Assembly: GCF_022229005.1 (NCBI RefSeq)
Contig: NZ_JAKKFD010000009.1
Coordinates: 1 to 64,000 of the forward strand
Reading direction: 5' to 3'
Length of the DNA: 64,000 nt
From: Micromonospora trifolii
Lineage (GTDB): Bacteria; Actinomycetota; Actinomycetes; Mycobacteriales; Micromonosporaceae
A program made the position numbers and the translations under genes. The notes beneath the pieces were generated by a model. The model did not search any database and was not told the DNA's origin. It saw only the letters and a list, made by a program, of their open reading frames with translations. Each line of letters begins with the position of its first letter. Within the stretch, counting starts at the first letter, position 1. This document shows, in pieces, positions 44,025 through 53,233 of the stretch.

Positions 44025-44912
44025 GTGAACGTCGCACTGTTCACCTACGGTGCTCCAGTGCTTCCCCGAAACGTGAAGATCCTCGATCAGGTCCGCGCCG
44101 AGGCGCTGCGCCGCGACATCCCCGCCGCCGATGTGGAGCGCTGGCTGGGGCTCGCCCGTCCGTCCGCCCTCCTGACGCAGGGGGGTGACGGGCCGGTAGT
44201 GGGCGCCATCCGTGGGCCCTTGATGCTTCCGGCCGACGCCGAAGAGCCCGAGTACCCCTTGATCGCCACCATCGACTGCGCTGCCCTTCCGGCAGACGTG
44301 ACCGACCTACCACTACCGTCCGACGGCCATCTGCTGCTGTTCGGCTGGCCCGAAGAAAGCGGCTGGGGCGAGGTCAGGTACGTGCCGGCGGGCGTGGCGG
44401 TCGAGGAGCGCGAGCAGTACCCGCCTGATTTTCCTCCGGACGACGAGGAGTTCGCCGAGGTCTACGCGGAGATCCCGCAGGGCGATCTGCACCTCACTGT
44501 CGACATCTCTCTGCCCTACGTCAAGACGATCCCGGGGCCCCCGTGGTCTCCGCCGCTGCCGGGAGATCCCCCGTTCGAAGAGATGACCGAGGTGTGGAAG
44601 AAAGTCCTGGACGACGTGCCGGACGGCGCGTTCTCCTACGCAGACGGGACGACGCCGCTGCTGTTGGGCGGCTACGGCACTGACTGCAACGGTTTCAACC
44701 CCGCGTGGTTGGGCGCCAACCCCTCGGGCCGGTCCGGCCACGATGGATCGGTGCGCGGTGGCGGGCCACCCGACCATGGTGACTGGGTTGTGCTGGCCGA
44801 GTTTCACGGCGGCAGGCAGGGCGGCGCGAGCATCCACTGGGTGATCCAGCGCGCCGACCTGAAGGAGTGCCGCTTCGACCAGGCCGAAGTCCTCGTCTAC
44901 TGGAATCCGTGA
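44025..44912 (+). CDS. DUF1963 (YwqG-like) family protein
   Basis: About 295 residues. The DUF1963 pattern is seen in IRGPLMLPADAEEPEYPLIA, TIDCAALPADVTDLPLPSDG and HLLLFGW, then a Pro-rich acidic middle and LLLGGYGTDCNG, with a typical end WVIQRADLKECRFDQAEVLV. Function is unknown. The start is uncertain: GTG 44025 is used, but GTG 44058 is also possible and neither has a strong ribosome-binding site. Confidence 0.75.
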   Translation: MNVALFTYGAPVLPRNVKILDQVRAEALRRDIPAADVERWLGLARPSALLTQGGDGPVVGAIRGPLMLPADAEEPEYPLIATIDCAALPADVTDLPLPSDGHLLLFGWPEESGWGEVRYVPAGVAVEEREQYPPDFPPDDEEFAEVYAEIPQGDLHLTVDISLPYVKTIPGPPWSPPLPGDPPFEEMTEVWKKVLDDVPDGAFSYADGTTPLLLGGYGTDCNGFNPAWLGANPSGRSGHDGSVRGGGPPDHGDWVVLAEFHGGRQGGASIHWVIQRADLKECRFDQAEVLVYWNP

Positions 44913-44943
44913 GGCGGACGAGCCCGCGGCCGGTCCCGCCGTC

Positions 44944-47900
44944 CTACGCGACCGAGTGGGTCACCACCGCCGCGTAGGTGCCGGCGACCCGCTCCACCGG
45001 CAGGACCACCCGCAGCGACGGATTCCACGACACCACGTTCGGGCCGGTGCCGGACCAGCCCGCGGCGACCTGCGACGCGGACAGCCCGATCCCCGGTTGC
45101 GGGATGAAGACGCCGTTGCCGCTGCTGGCGGTGGCCGGCCCGGACGAGTAACTGACCAGGCCCCGACCGATGATCGCGGTGTCGGCGCCGGTGGTGAAGT
45201 CGGTGACGGTCACCGTCGCCTGCCACGACCCGGCTGTCGGTCCGCGGTCGTCGGTCACCGTGACGGTGCCGAGCTGGCCGGAGAAGTCTCCCTCTCCCGC
45301 GGAGATCGTCCCCAGCGCGGACTCTTCGGGCACGCTGATGCTGAGCCCGACGAGGGCCTCGATCTGCACGGCGACGGCCTGGGTGGCGGAAAGCCCACTG
45401 GCGTCGGTGACGCCCACTGTGAACGGGTAGCTGCCCGGGGTGGTCGGGGTGCCGGCCAGCAGCCCGGTGGTCGGGCCGAGGGTCAGCCCCGGCGGGAGCG
45501 TCCCGGCGCTCACCGTCCAGGCGTAGGGCGCGGTGCCGCCGGTCACTACCAACTGCACGCTGTACGCGATGGTCTCCTGCCCGTTCGGCGGGGCCGGGAA
45601 CGACAGGCTCGGTGGGGCGTTCACCCGGACCGGCGCGGAGGCCGCCGACGCCGGCCCGGTTCCGACGACGTTCGTCGCCGCCACGGTGAAGGTGTAGGTG
45701 GTGCCGGGGGTGAGCCCGGTCAGCGTTCGGGTGGTGGCGGTGCCGTCGACGGTGCGCGCGCTCTGCGCCTGGCCATTTATGTACGGCGTGATCGTGTAAG
45801 ACACGATCGGGCTGCCGAGGTAGTCGGGCGCGGTCCAGCTCAGTGTGGCCGAGCCCGATCCGGCGTTGGCCGCCGTGATGCTGATCGCGGGCGGCAGCAG
45901 GCGGATGCCCTGGTCGACGTCGTTCAGGTTGGCCCCGGTGCCGAGGGCCAGCGGTGCCGTACTGCCGGTGCTCGGGTCGCCGTCGGAGTCGACGGCGCTG
46001 TTGGTGCCCTGTGACCGCTGCGAGAAGCGTTGGTCGGCCCGCAGCGCGGCCGGGGAGAAGGTCACCGTGTAGCTGCCGGCCCGCAGCCCGGTGAAGGCGT
46101 ACGTGCCGTCGGTCGCTGTCGTCGTCGAGCGGCTCACCGACGCGCCCTGGTCATTGGTGCCCGACAGGGTGACCGGGAAGCCCGACACGGCCGGTTCACC
46201 AGGCTGGCGGATCCCGTCGGCGCTCACGTCGTTCCAGGTCCGACCGCTGATGCCGGACGAGACCACCGTGACCTGGGTGACCTCGGTGGTCGGCAACGCC
46301 ACCGGCGTGGTCGTGCCACTGGGGGTGTAACTGCCGGTGCTGGTGTTCACGTACCGGTCGCCGCTCGCGTTGCCGCTCGGGGTGAGGGTGATCCGCACCG
46401 AGTCGACTGCCGCGTTCGCCAGGTTGCTGACAACGACGCGCAACGCCGTGGTGTCCGGCCCGCAGGTCGGGGTGTAGTCGCCGGGGTTGGGGGTGATGGT
46501 GCCGTGCGCCCGGTTGGTGCACTGGACCTGCACCCCGGCCGGCGCGGCGCTGCCCGTGTAGGCGAGGGTCCCGGTGAACGCGGACCGGCCGTCCCCGTTG
46601 TACGGCAGCTCGGTCAACAGGACCAGCGAGGGCACTGTCAATCCGCTGATGTTGCGGTACGCCAGCGTGAAGTTGATGGGGTCGCCGGCGGTGACCTGCG
46701 GGGTGGAGGTCGACTCCGACAGGGCGAACTGCGTCTGGTTGCGTACCGCGATGGTGTTGCTGGTGGTGCGGCGGGCGACGTCGATGGCGACGGCCGCGTC
46801 CGAGCTGATCACCGCGAGGTTGGTAGCTGCGGTGTTGTCCGAGGCGATGCGCAGCGCCACGGCCTGGAACGTGATCGCCGGGATCGTGACGCCGGGGGTG
46901 ATCGCCCCGAGTTTCAGCAGGAGCCTCGGCCCGGTTTCGCCGCTGTCGCCGGTGCACGGGATGCCGTCCGCGCCGTGCTGCGCGGCGGTCAGCTCCACTG
47001 CCAGCGTGGCACCGCCGGAGACGTAGCGGGCGCTGCCGGCGACGTAGCTCATGCAGGCGGGAAGGGTGTCGGTGATGGTCACCCCGCCGACCGGCGAGGT
47101 GGCCGACGTCGCCCGGGTGACGGTGGGCGTCAATGTGTAGGTGACTGTGCTGCCGGCGGCCACGAACTGTTGGCCGACCGGCAGTCCGTTCGACTGGGTC
47201 ACCCGCAGCACGCCGTCGGTCAGGGTCAGCCGGTTTCCTGTGTACGAGGGGTTGTTGGTCACCCGGTTGTAGTAGGAGGGTCCCCAGGTTTCGGCCCCGC
47301 CGAGTCGTCCGCTGTCGAAGTTGGCGATGATCGTGCCGGTCGGGTTGGGCTGGGCCTGGAACTGCGGGTGGAAGTAGCTCACCTCGCCGTTGCCGATGGT
47401 CCAGGTGACTGTGAAGCGGACGGCGTTGACCACTGCGGCGCCGCCGGCGGCGTCGATCGAGCCGAACCAGCTACCGGTGGCGCAGGAGGTGGTCCGCCGG
47501 GCGTTGTCGTCGGGCAGGTTCAACACGCCGTACTCGACGAGGTATTCGCTGGGGGCGATGACTGTGTTGTTGCGGTACACCCGCCCGGCCCCGACGATCC
47601 GGGTTTCGGTCGGGTTCCACTTGTCGCAGATCGCGGCACCGACCAGGGCCGGTCCGCTGGTGGAGTAGAGCTGGAGCCGGTCGTAGTAGGTCTGCCCGGG
47701 TGAGGCGATCCCGTCGCCCGCGGTCCCGTTTGTGGCGTTGCCGGCGGGGAGACCAGCGGGGGTGTCGGTGGTCCAGAAGTACCCGTTGTATCCGGCTGAT
47801 CGGGGTCCGAAGGTCGTCGAGAAGCAGTTGTCGTTCGCCCGGGTGGCGTTCGCCGCGACGTAGGTGCAGGTGGCGGCGGCGGGTTCACCGCCCGGTTCGT

Positions 47901-48978
47901 ATCCGCTACCGAAGTTGGACTGCCCGGTGACGCTGGTCGGGTCGAAGCCCCGGTACTGGATGGTGGACTGGATCGTCGAGGTGCTGTCGCCGCTGGGTAC
48001 GAAGACGGTGAAGGTGCCGGAGGCCAGGTAGCTGAGCGTGCTGGGCAGGGTGTTGCCCTGGGCGCCGAAGGTGGGGCTGGTCCGCCCCGCGAGGTCGGCG
48101 CCGGTGATCGTGATCGACACGGTGCGCCCGGTCTGGGTGCACCCGACGGTGCCGGAGTTGACCACCGAGTTGGATGCGGTGGCGTTGGCGACGATCCCGA
48201 TCCGGCCGTACGGCACGCCGTATCCGCCGTTGCTGACCGGGGCGCAGGAGCCGGCGACGAGGACGGCGTTGGCGGAGATCGTGCTCAGGTCGGCGGTGAA
48301 CGTCAGGGGCGCGGTCACCAACTCGATGCCCTTGGCGGTGGTCGGCACTGTCACCACGAAGCTGAACGCGTACCCGCTGCCGCTGGCCCCGCCGACTGAC
48401 GCGGGCGTCGGGGTGCCGAAGAGGTTGGCCTGCAGGTTGAGCTGGGGCAATGCCGCCACTGTGGTGCTCTGGGTGCCACCGTTGAGGGCGCCGGCGTTGG
48501 CGGTGAGCGACGCCCCGATGGTCGTTGCGTTCGGCACGCTGCCGCCGATGGTGACGCTGATGGGTACGGTGCCCGCGCCCGTCGCGTCCACGGCTACGGC
48601 GCAGGTCAGCGTCTGCCCGTCGGTGCTGATGTTGCCGCCGCCCGGGCCGGTGCACTGGGCCAGGTTCGACGTGTCGAAGCGGACCAACGATGGGGCGGTC
48701 AGCGTCTGCACGAAGGTGACCGACCCCGCGCCGGCACCATCCGATGAGTACCCCCAGCCGTAGGTCAACACGTCCTTCGTGCGTACGCGCCCGTTGTTCG
48801 CGCCGCTGTCCAGGCTGTCGAAGGGCGCGACGCCGTCGGAGATGACTGTGAGCGCGATCTGGTTGACGGCGGCCTCGGCCGGCGCGGGCGCGACGACTGT
48901 CGTGGCGACCAGGCAGGCGACCAGCACCGAGGCCGCGAAGCCGGACCACCACGACGGGGACCTGCGAATCGGAGACAT
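44944..48978 (-). CDS. Very large secreted multidomain protein with WxL-like C-terminus
   Basis: 1,344 residues: signal peptide ending AEAA, long beta-rich N-terminal region, DUF11-type repeats near 590-890, a SdrD-B-like domain (GRTWNDVSADGIRQPGEPAV), a fibronectin type III domain (PPAISITAANAGSGSATLSW), an Ig-like He_PIG segment (LPPGLTLGPTTGLLAGTPTT), and a C-terminal WxL-like domain (GTVTVTDDRGPTAGSWQATV ending THSVA). No LPXTG or membrane anchor is present. It is probably an adhesin or wall-associated structural protein (inference). Confidence 0.8.
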   Translation of the reverse strand: MSPIRRSPSWWSGFAASVLVACLVATTVVAPAPAEAAVNQIALTVISDGVAPFDSLDSGANNGRVRTKDVLTYGWGYSSDGAGAGSVTFVQTLTAPSLVRFDTSNLAQCTGPGGGNISTDGQTLTCAVAVDATGAGTVPISVTIGGSVPNATTIGASLTANAGALNGGTQSTTVAALPQLNLQANLFGTPTPASVGGASGSGYAFSFVVTVPTTAKGIELVTAPLTFTADLSTISANAVLVAGSCAPVSNGGYGVPYGRIGIVANATASNSVVNSGTVGCTQTGRTVSITITGADLAGRTSPTFGAQGNTLPSTLSYLASGTFTVFVPSGDSTSTIQSTIQYRGFDPTSVTGQSNFGSGYEPGGEPAAATCTYVAANATRANDNCFSTTFGPRSAGYNGYFWTTDTPAGLPAGNATNGTAGDGIASPGQTYYDRLQLYSTSGPALVGAAICDKWNPTETRIVGAGRVYRNNTVIAPSEYLVEYGVLNLPDDNARRTTSCATGSWFGSIDAAGGAAVVNAVRFTVTWTIGNGEVSYFHPQFQAQPNPTGTIIANFDSGRLGGAETWGPSYYNRVTNNPSYTGNRLTLTDGVLRVTQSNGLPVGQQFVAAGSTVTYTLTPTVTRATSATSPVGGVTITDTLPACMSYVAGSARYVSGGATLAVELTAAQHGADGIPCTGDSGETGPRLLLKLGAITPGVTIPAITFQAVALRIASDNTAATNLAVISSDAAVAIDVARRTTSNTIAVRNQTQFALSESTSTPQVTAGDPINFTLAYRNISGLTVPSLVLLTELPYNGDGRSAFTGTLAYTGSAAPAGVQVQCTNRAHGTITPNPGDYTPTCGPDTTALRVVVSNLANAAVDSVRITLTPSGNASGDRYVNTSTGSYTPSGTTTPVALPTTEVTQVTVVSSGISGRTWNDVSADGIRQPGEPAVSGFPVTLSGTNDQGASVSRSTTTATDGTYAFTGLRAGSYTVTFSPAALRADQRFSQRSQGTNSAVDSDGDPSTGSTAPLALGTGANLNDVDQGIRLLPPAISITAANAGSGSATLSWTAPDYLGSPIVSYTITPYINGQAQSARTVDGTATTRTLTGLTPGTTYTFTVAATNVVGTGPASAASAPVRVNAPPSLSFPAPPNGQETIAYSVQLVVTGGTAPYAWTVSAGTLPPGLTLGPTTGLLAGTPTTPGSYPFTVGVTDASGLSATQAVAVQIEALVGLSISVPEESALGTISAGEGDFSGQLGTVTVTDDRGPTAGSWQATVTVTDFTTGADTAIIGRGLVSYSSGPATASSGNGVFIPQPGIGLSASQVAAGWSGTGPNVVSWNPSLRVVLPVERVAGTYAAVVTHSVA

Positions 48979-49128
48979 GAAAGTGAGCAGCCCATTGTTC
49001 GAGCGACCATTGTTGGTCTGCGGATTACCGCCCCACTAAACCATCTTGATCCGACATTAGGTTCTATAACGGACAAACGGCATGGCCGTCCCGGACGCTG
49101 CCAGGACGACCACACCGGAGGAACGCGG

Positions 49129-50034
49129 CTACGGCAGGGCGCAGATGGCGTACGCCGTGTCGGACCAGTTCCCGGCGAACGCGTCCTCCTCGTACGCGCC
49201 GGACGCCGCCGACGTCGGGGCGGTCGCGGGGCCGCCGTTGGGGCGGAAGTCGTCCACGATGCCCTCGCCGGTCACCCCGTTCAGCTCGTAGCCAGCGCCG
49301 GTCAGCACCTTCCCGACCGGGCAGGTCGCTGTGACGCTGCGGAAGTCGAGGGAGTTGCTGGCCCCCACGGCCGAGGTGCGCACCAGGCCCGCGAGGGGGT
49401 TGGCGCAGATCGCGTACGCGGTGGCGGACCAGTTCAGGGCTGTGGCATCCGACTCGTAGGCGCCGACGGTGACAGCTGTCGGCGCCGTGGCGACGCCGCC
49501 GTTGGGGCGGAAGTCGTCGACGACACCTTCACCAGTGACGCCGTTCAGCTCGTAGCCCGTGCCGGTCAGCACCTTCCCGACCGGGCACGTCGCGGTGACG
49601 CTGCGGTAGTCGGTCGAGTTGCTGACGCTGGTCGTGGCCACCCGGACCAGGCCGGCCAGCGGGTTGGCGCAGATCGCGTACGCCGTCACCGACCAGTTCC
49701 CCGCGAACGCCTCGGTCTCGTAGGCGCCGACGGTGACAGCCGTCGGCGCCGTGGCGACGCCGCCGTTGGGGCGCAGGTCGTCGACGATGCCCTCGCCGGT
49801 GACGCCGTTGAGTTCGTAGCCGGTGCCGGTGAGCACCTTTCCGGCCGGGCAGGTCGCCGTGACGCTGTGGTAGTCGGCCGAGTTGTTGACGCTGGTCGCG
49901 GCGACCCGCACCAGACCGGGGACCGCGGCGGACGCCGGGCTCGCCGGGACGAGCACCGCTCCGGTCGCGACAAGACCGAGCACGAGTACTGACACTCGGG
50001 CGCCGTACCGCCGGCTTTTGTTCTGAGTACGCAT
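49129..50034 (-). CDS. Secreted protein with three tandem ~84-residue repeats
   Basis: 301 residues: signal peptide ending ASAA, then three near-identical repeats. Each holds GLVR, (D)YRSVTATCPVGKVLTGTGYE, LNGVTGEG, VDDFRPNGG, TAPTAVTVGAYE and ends WSATAYAICA. Two cysteines per repeat probably form a disulfide. Function is unknown; a surface or matrix role is inferred. ATG 50034 has GGGAGA upstream and begins the signal peptide. The next gene on the strand is the giant secreted protein. Confidence 0.8.
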   Translation of the reverse strand: MRTQNKSRRYGARVSVLVLGLVATGAVLVPASPASAAVPGLVRVAATSVNNSADYHSVTATCPAGKVLTGTGYELNGVTGEGIVDDLRPNGGVATAPTAVTVGAYETEAFAGNWSVTAYAICANPLAGLVRVATTSVSNSTDYRSVTATCPVGKVLTGTGYELNGVTGEGVVDDFRPNGGVATAPTAVTVGAYESDATALNWSATAYAICANPLAGLVRTSAVGASNSLDFRSVTATCPVGKVLTGAGYELNGVTGEGIVDDFRPNGGPATAPTSAASGAYEEDAFAGNWSDTAYAICALP

Positions 50035-50204
50035 GTGTTTCTCCCGTCTGAGGCCGGACGGGGCGGCAGGTGCGACGCCGACGTCGAGGCCGTTCGTGAT
50101 GACGGGGTTCACGCTAGGTAGCCACGCGACCAGGCATTATCTCCAAGCCGACTACGTCGCGTAACGGACTGGACCTACGTTCGACGCCTCTGGACTGATG
50201 GACG

Positions 50205-50235
50205 ATGCGCAGGCATCGATGCTTGTGCATACCAT
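50205..50235 (+). promoter_or_regulatory. Near-perfect palindrome abutting the -10 of the CBM3 gene
   Basis: Bases 50205-50230 are a 26-bp palindrome with two mismatches (arms ATGCGCAGGCATC and GATGCTTGTGCAT). TACCAT (50230-50235), six bases before ATG 50242, is the likely leaderless -10. A repressor bound here would cover the promoter. Confidence 0.5.
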
Positions 50236-50241
50236 TTGCCC

Positions 50242-51120
50242 ATGCCCGCTCGCCGCGTCGCCGCCACCATCGCCCTCGCCACGCTGGCGAGCCTGCTCGC
50301 CGTCACCGCCGCCCGCGCCGACGGCCCGGCGATCAGCACCCCCGGCGCCCCCACTGTGGTAGCCAACGAACCACACCAGCTCACGCTCAGTTGGGCGCCT
50401 TCGGCCTGGGTCGAGCCCGGTGCGGAGCAGCCGATCAACTATGAGGTGCAGGTGCCGCTGGGCCCGAACACGTACCGCTTCCTCGGCTCCACCACCGACA
50501 CCACGATCACGCTGACCGACCTCGCACCGGGCACGACGTACCGGATCGGTGTTGCCGCCCGCGCGCTCGGCGGCTACTCCGACACCTCGCCCACCACCAC
50601 CGTGCGCACCGCGGCCGGCCGCGCGACGGTCAGCTACCTCAACCTGGACTGGTCCCCCACCAACAACCAGATCCAGCACCTTCTGAAGGTGACAAACACC
50701 GGCACCGGGCCACTCGACCTGAGCACCGTGCGGGTGCGCTACCACCTGCGCTTCGAGGGCGCCAACACCTCGCTGGTGCCGAACTGCGACTGGGCCGCGC
50801 TGGGTTGTGACCGGGTCCAGCAGACCGTGCAGTTCTTCGTCCCGCCAGGCGCGCCCTCCGCGATGACGACGCCGGCCCCGCCAGGCCCCCCGCCGGGAAC
50901 GCCGGTCCCCGGCTGGGTGGAGCTGACCTTCACCGACGGCACGCTCGCGCCCGGCCAGTCGACCGGCCCGATCCAGCTACGCCATCACCGGCACAGCTGG
51001 AGCAACATCGACGAACGCGACGACCCCAGCTGGCTCGCCGCCACCGGCCAGTGGACCGCGAACGACCGGATCACGCTGGACGTCGACGAGGTACGCGAGT
51101 TCGGCGACACCTACTCCTGA
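50242..51120 (+). CDS. Secreted Fn3-CBM3 protein (cellulose-binding type)
   Basis: 292 residues: signal peptide ending ARA, fibronectin type III domain (PTVVANEPHQLTLSW, ITLTDLAPGTTYRIGVAARA), and a CBM3-like module (NNQIQHLLKVTNTGTGPLDL, VRVRYHLRFEG, LTFTDGTLAPGQSTGPIQLR, HSWSNIDERDDPSW). There is no catalytic domain. It likely binds cellulose or chitin outside the cell. ATG 50242 is chosen over the preceding TTG. Confidence 0.85.
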   Translation: MPARRVAATIALATLASLLAVTAARADGPAISTPGAPTVVANEPHQLTLSWAPSAWVEPGAEQPINYEVQVPLGPNTYRFLGSTTDTTITLTDLAPGTTYRIGVAARALGGYSDTSPTTTVRTAAGRATVSYLNLDWSPTNNQIQHLLKVTNTGTGPLDLSTVRVRYHLRFEGANTSLVPNCDWAALGCDRVQQTVQFFVPPGAPSAMTTPAPPGPPPGTPVPGWVELTFTDGTLAPGQSTGPIQLRHHRHSWSNIDERDDPSWLAATGQWTANDRITLDVDEVREFGDTYS

Positions 51121-51185
51121 CCACTCCCGACCAGGCGGCGGGCGACCGGCGTGCTCCAGGTCCGGCCGGCCTTGTCCCGACGAAC

Positions 51186-51225
51186 GTGATGCCTCTGGGT
51201 CATCGTGATGACTCACAGGCATCAC
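51186..51225. repeat. Intergenic 40-bp palindrome, family B copy 2
   Basis: Arms GTGATGCCTCTGGGTCATC and GATGACTCACAGGCATCAC pair except at two positions around GT, followed by GCTT. It matches the 32839-32878 copy at both ends and in the centre and also lies between convergent genes. Confidence 0.8.
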
Positions 51226-51270
51226 GCTTAAAGGGGAACCACTCCCGACCGTCTGCCGCAGACAGAGCCA

Positions 51271-52377
51271 TCAGCGGGTGAAGCCTTCGGGCAGGTGGAT
51301 GCGGGCGGCGGGGACGCCCCGGGCACGCAGTCGTGGCCGCGCGCCGGCCAGCATCGCGGGTGGGCCGCAGAGGTAGATGTCCTGGCCGGGCTGGTGGTGT
51401 TCGAGGGCGATGGTCAGGGCGTCGCCTTGCTCGGCCGGCTCCGCGCACTGGTCGTCGGAGAGGGCCGGCACGATGGTCAGCCAGTCGTGGGCGCACTGCA
51501 GCTTGTCGAGGGCGATCGCGTCGTACAGGTCGGTGAAGGTGCGCGCGCCGACGATCAGCGTCACCCGCCGACCGTCCGGTGCGGCGGCAACCTGTTCGAC
51601 CAGGGCGCGCAGCGGCGCCAGTCCGGTGCCACCGGCGACAAGGAGCAGATCGCTCGTGCTCGACGGTTCGAGGCTCAGACCGGTGTCGACGGGTGGGCCG
51701 AGCCAGAGCAGCTCGCCGGGGCGTACGTCATGGACCAGGCGGTGGGAGACGGTGCCGGCGGGTACGGCGCGGACGTGCAGCTCGACGGTGCCGTCCGCGC
51801 GTGGGGCGTTGGCCGGCGAGAGCCAGCGCCAGTGCCCGGGCAGGCGCGGCGTGCAGACCGGCACTGCCTGACCTGGTTGGAAGGGCAGTCGCCGCCAGGG
51901 ACGTACCGTCAGGATGGCGATGTCGGGCGACGGCCGGTCATGGCCGATCACCTCGACGTGCCACCAGGCCCGGCCGTCGCCGGCCTGCGCGGCGGCGCGA
52001 CGGAGGGCGCGCTTGGCGGGGCACAGGGCGCGGTCGGCGGCGATGGTGAGCTGCGGCGTCCACAGGGGGCGCGCGTGGCGGGCAACGGTCGCGAGCAGCG
52101 CGTCGCCGATGGTGGTGGCGTGCGGGAGCAGGTCGAAGTGACGGTACGCGTGGCCGAGCACCCGGAGCAGCGCCGCCCGGTTCGCCGGGTCGTCGCCGCC
52201 GACCAGGAGGCGGCCCAGCGCGGCGAAGAACAGCGGCGCGTCACGCTGTGGGAGCAACCCAGGGCGGCGGTCTTCGAGGGTGCACCAGAAGTCGCCGGCG
52301 GCCCGCGCGTCGACCGACTCCCAGGCGGCGGCCAGGCCCACGCGGGCCGGATGGTCATCGTCGATCACGGTGGGCAT
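51271..52377 (-). CDS. Flavohemoglobin-like reductase with atypical globin domain
   Basis: 368 residues: N-terminal globin-like domain (about 1-130), FAD domain (RRLPFQPGQAVPVCTPRL, HWRWLSPAN) and NAD domain (LLLVAGGTGLAPLRALVEQV, YLCGPPAMLAGARPRL). Overall it is the Hmp layout for nitric-oxide detoxification or electron transfer. In the position where family members read LGRDH (proximal His) this protein reads LGHAY, so heme ligation is uncertain. ATG 52377 has GGAG five bases upstream. Confidence 0.75.
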   Translation of the reverse strand: MPTVIDDDHPARVGLAAAWESVDARAAGDFWCTLEDRRPGLLPQRDAPLFFAALGRLLVGGDDPANRAALLRVLGHAYRHFDLLPHATTIGDALLATVARHARPLWTPQLTIAADRALCPAKRALRRAAAQAGDGRAWWHVEVIGHDRPSPDIAILTVRPWRRLPFQPGQAVPVCTPRLPGHWRWLSPANAPRADGTVELHVRAVPAGTVSHRLVHDVRPGELLWLGPPVDTGLSLEPSSTSDLLLVAGGTGLAPLRALVEQVAAAPDGRRVTLIVGARTFTDLYDAIALDKLQCAHDWLTIVPALSDDQCAEPAEQGDALTIALEHHQPGQDIYLCGPPAMLAGARPRLRARGVPAARIHLPEGFTR

Positions 52378-52593
52378 GCCGGCTCCAAGTCGCTGATGGG
52401 CTGGCACCGGGGCGGGCGGGGAGGAGCTGCGCCGTTGAGGGCCGGCGCAACTCCGGGACAAGGCACCCGCCCCGGGCCATGCGTCGACTGTCGCGGCTGA
52501 CCAGGGACAACGGCATGTCACGGTGATCGTTGACGGCATACACGATCGGTATGCGCTCGACGTCGCGACTGTCGAATCGGGCAGACTGCGGGC

Positions 52594-53112
52594 ATGACGG
52601 AACGCCCGGTCCTGTATCTGGTCGTCTGCGCCGCGGGTCCGGCGGAACACATCGACGAGTTGGTCGATCTGCTGCTCGCCGACGGGTGGCGGGTGTGCAT
52701 GATCGTCAGCCCGACCGCCGCGACGTGGCTCGACCGGGCCGCGTTGCAAGACAAGACCGGCTATCTCGTACGCGTGGAGTGGCGGATGCCCGGCGACCCG
52801 GAGCCGCACCCGCCGGCTGATGTGGTGCTGGCCGCGCCGGTCACGTTCAACACGGTGACGAAATGGGCGCTGGGCATCAACGACACGCTGGCGCTCGGCG
52901 TCCTCAACGAGTCGCTGGGAGCGGGATTGCCGATCATTGCGTTTCCGCACACCAAGGCGGAGTTGGCCGCTCATCCGGCGTACGCGGGTCACCTGGAGGT
53001 GCTGCGCGCTGCCGGCGTTGTCGTGGCGGACGGGAAACCGCTGGAGTCGGTGAACGGTCCGGAGCGTTGGGGCGTGGTCGTCGAGGCGCTGCGGGCGGCG
53101 CGCGCGTCCTGA
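52594..53112 (+). CDS. Flavoprotein, HFCD/phosphopantothenoylcysteine decarboxylase-like
   Basis: 172 residues. LYLVVCAAGPAEHIDELVDL, VCMIVSPTAATWL and PADVVLAAPVTFNTVTKWAL match the FMN-binding HFCD fold; the Asn/Met substrate motif of true Dfp decarboxylases is not evident. Probable role: FMN-dependent decarboxylation or oxidation of a small molecule. CAGACT six bases upstream of ATG 52594 may be a leaderless -10. Confidence 0.8.
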   Translation: MTERPVLYLVVCAAGPAEHIDELVDLLLADGWRVCMIVSPTAATWLDRAALQDKTGYLVRVEWRMPGDPEPHPPADVVLAAPVTFNTVTKWALGINDTLALGVLNESLGAGLPIIAFPHTKAELAAHPAYAGHLEVLRAAGVVVADGKPLESVNGPERWGVVVEALRAARAS

Positions 53113-53233
53113 GTGGTTGTGGTCCGTTCGCTAGTTCGGCGGTCCTTTGACGATATGCGTCGCGCGTATACCAGCGCTCCACGCAGCGTGTTCAATGGAT
53201 ACGCTCGATGAGGCGAGACGGACGGAGCCGCCG

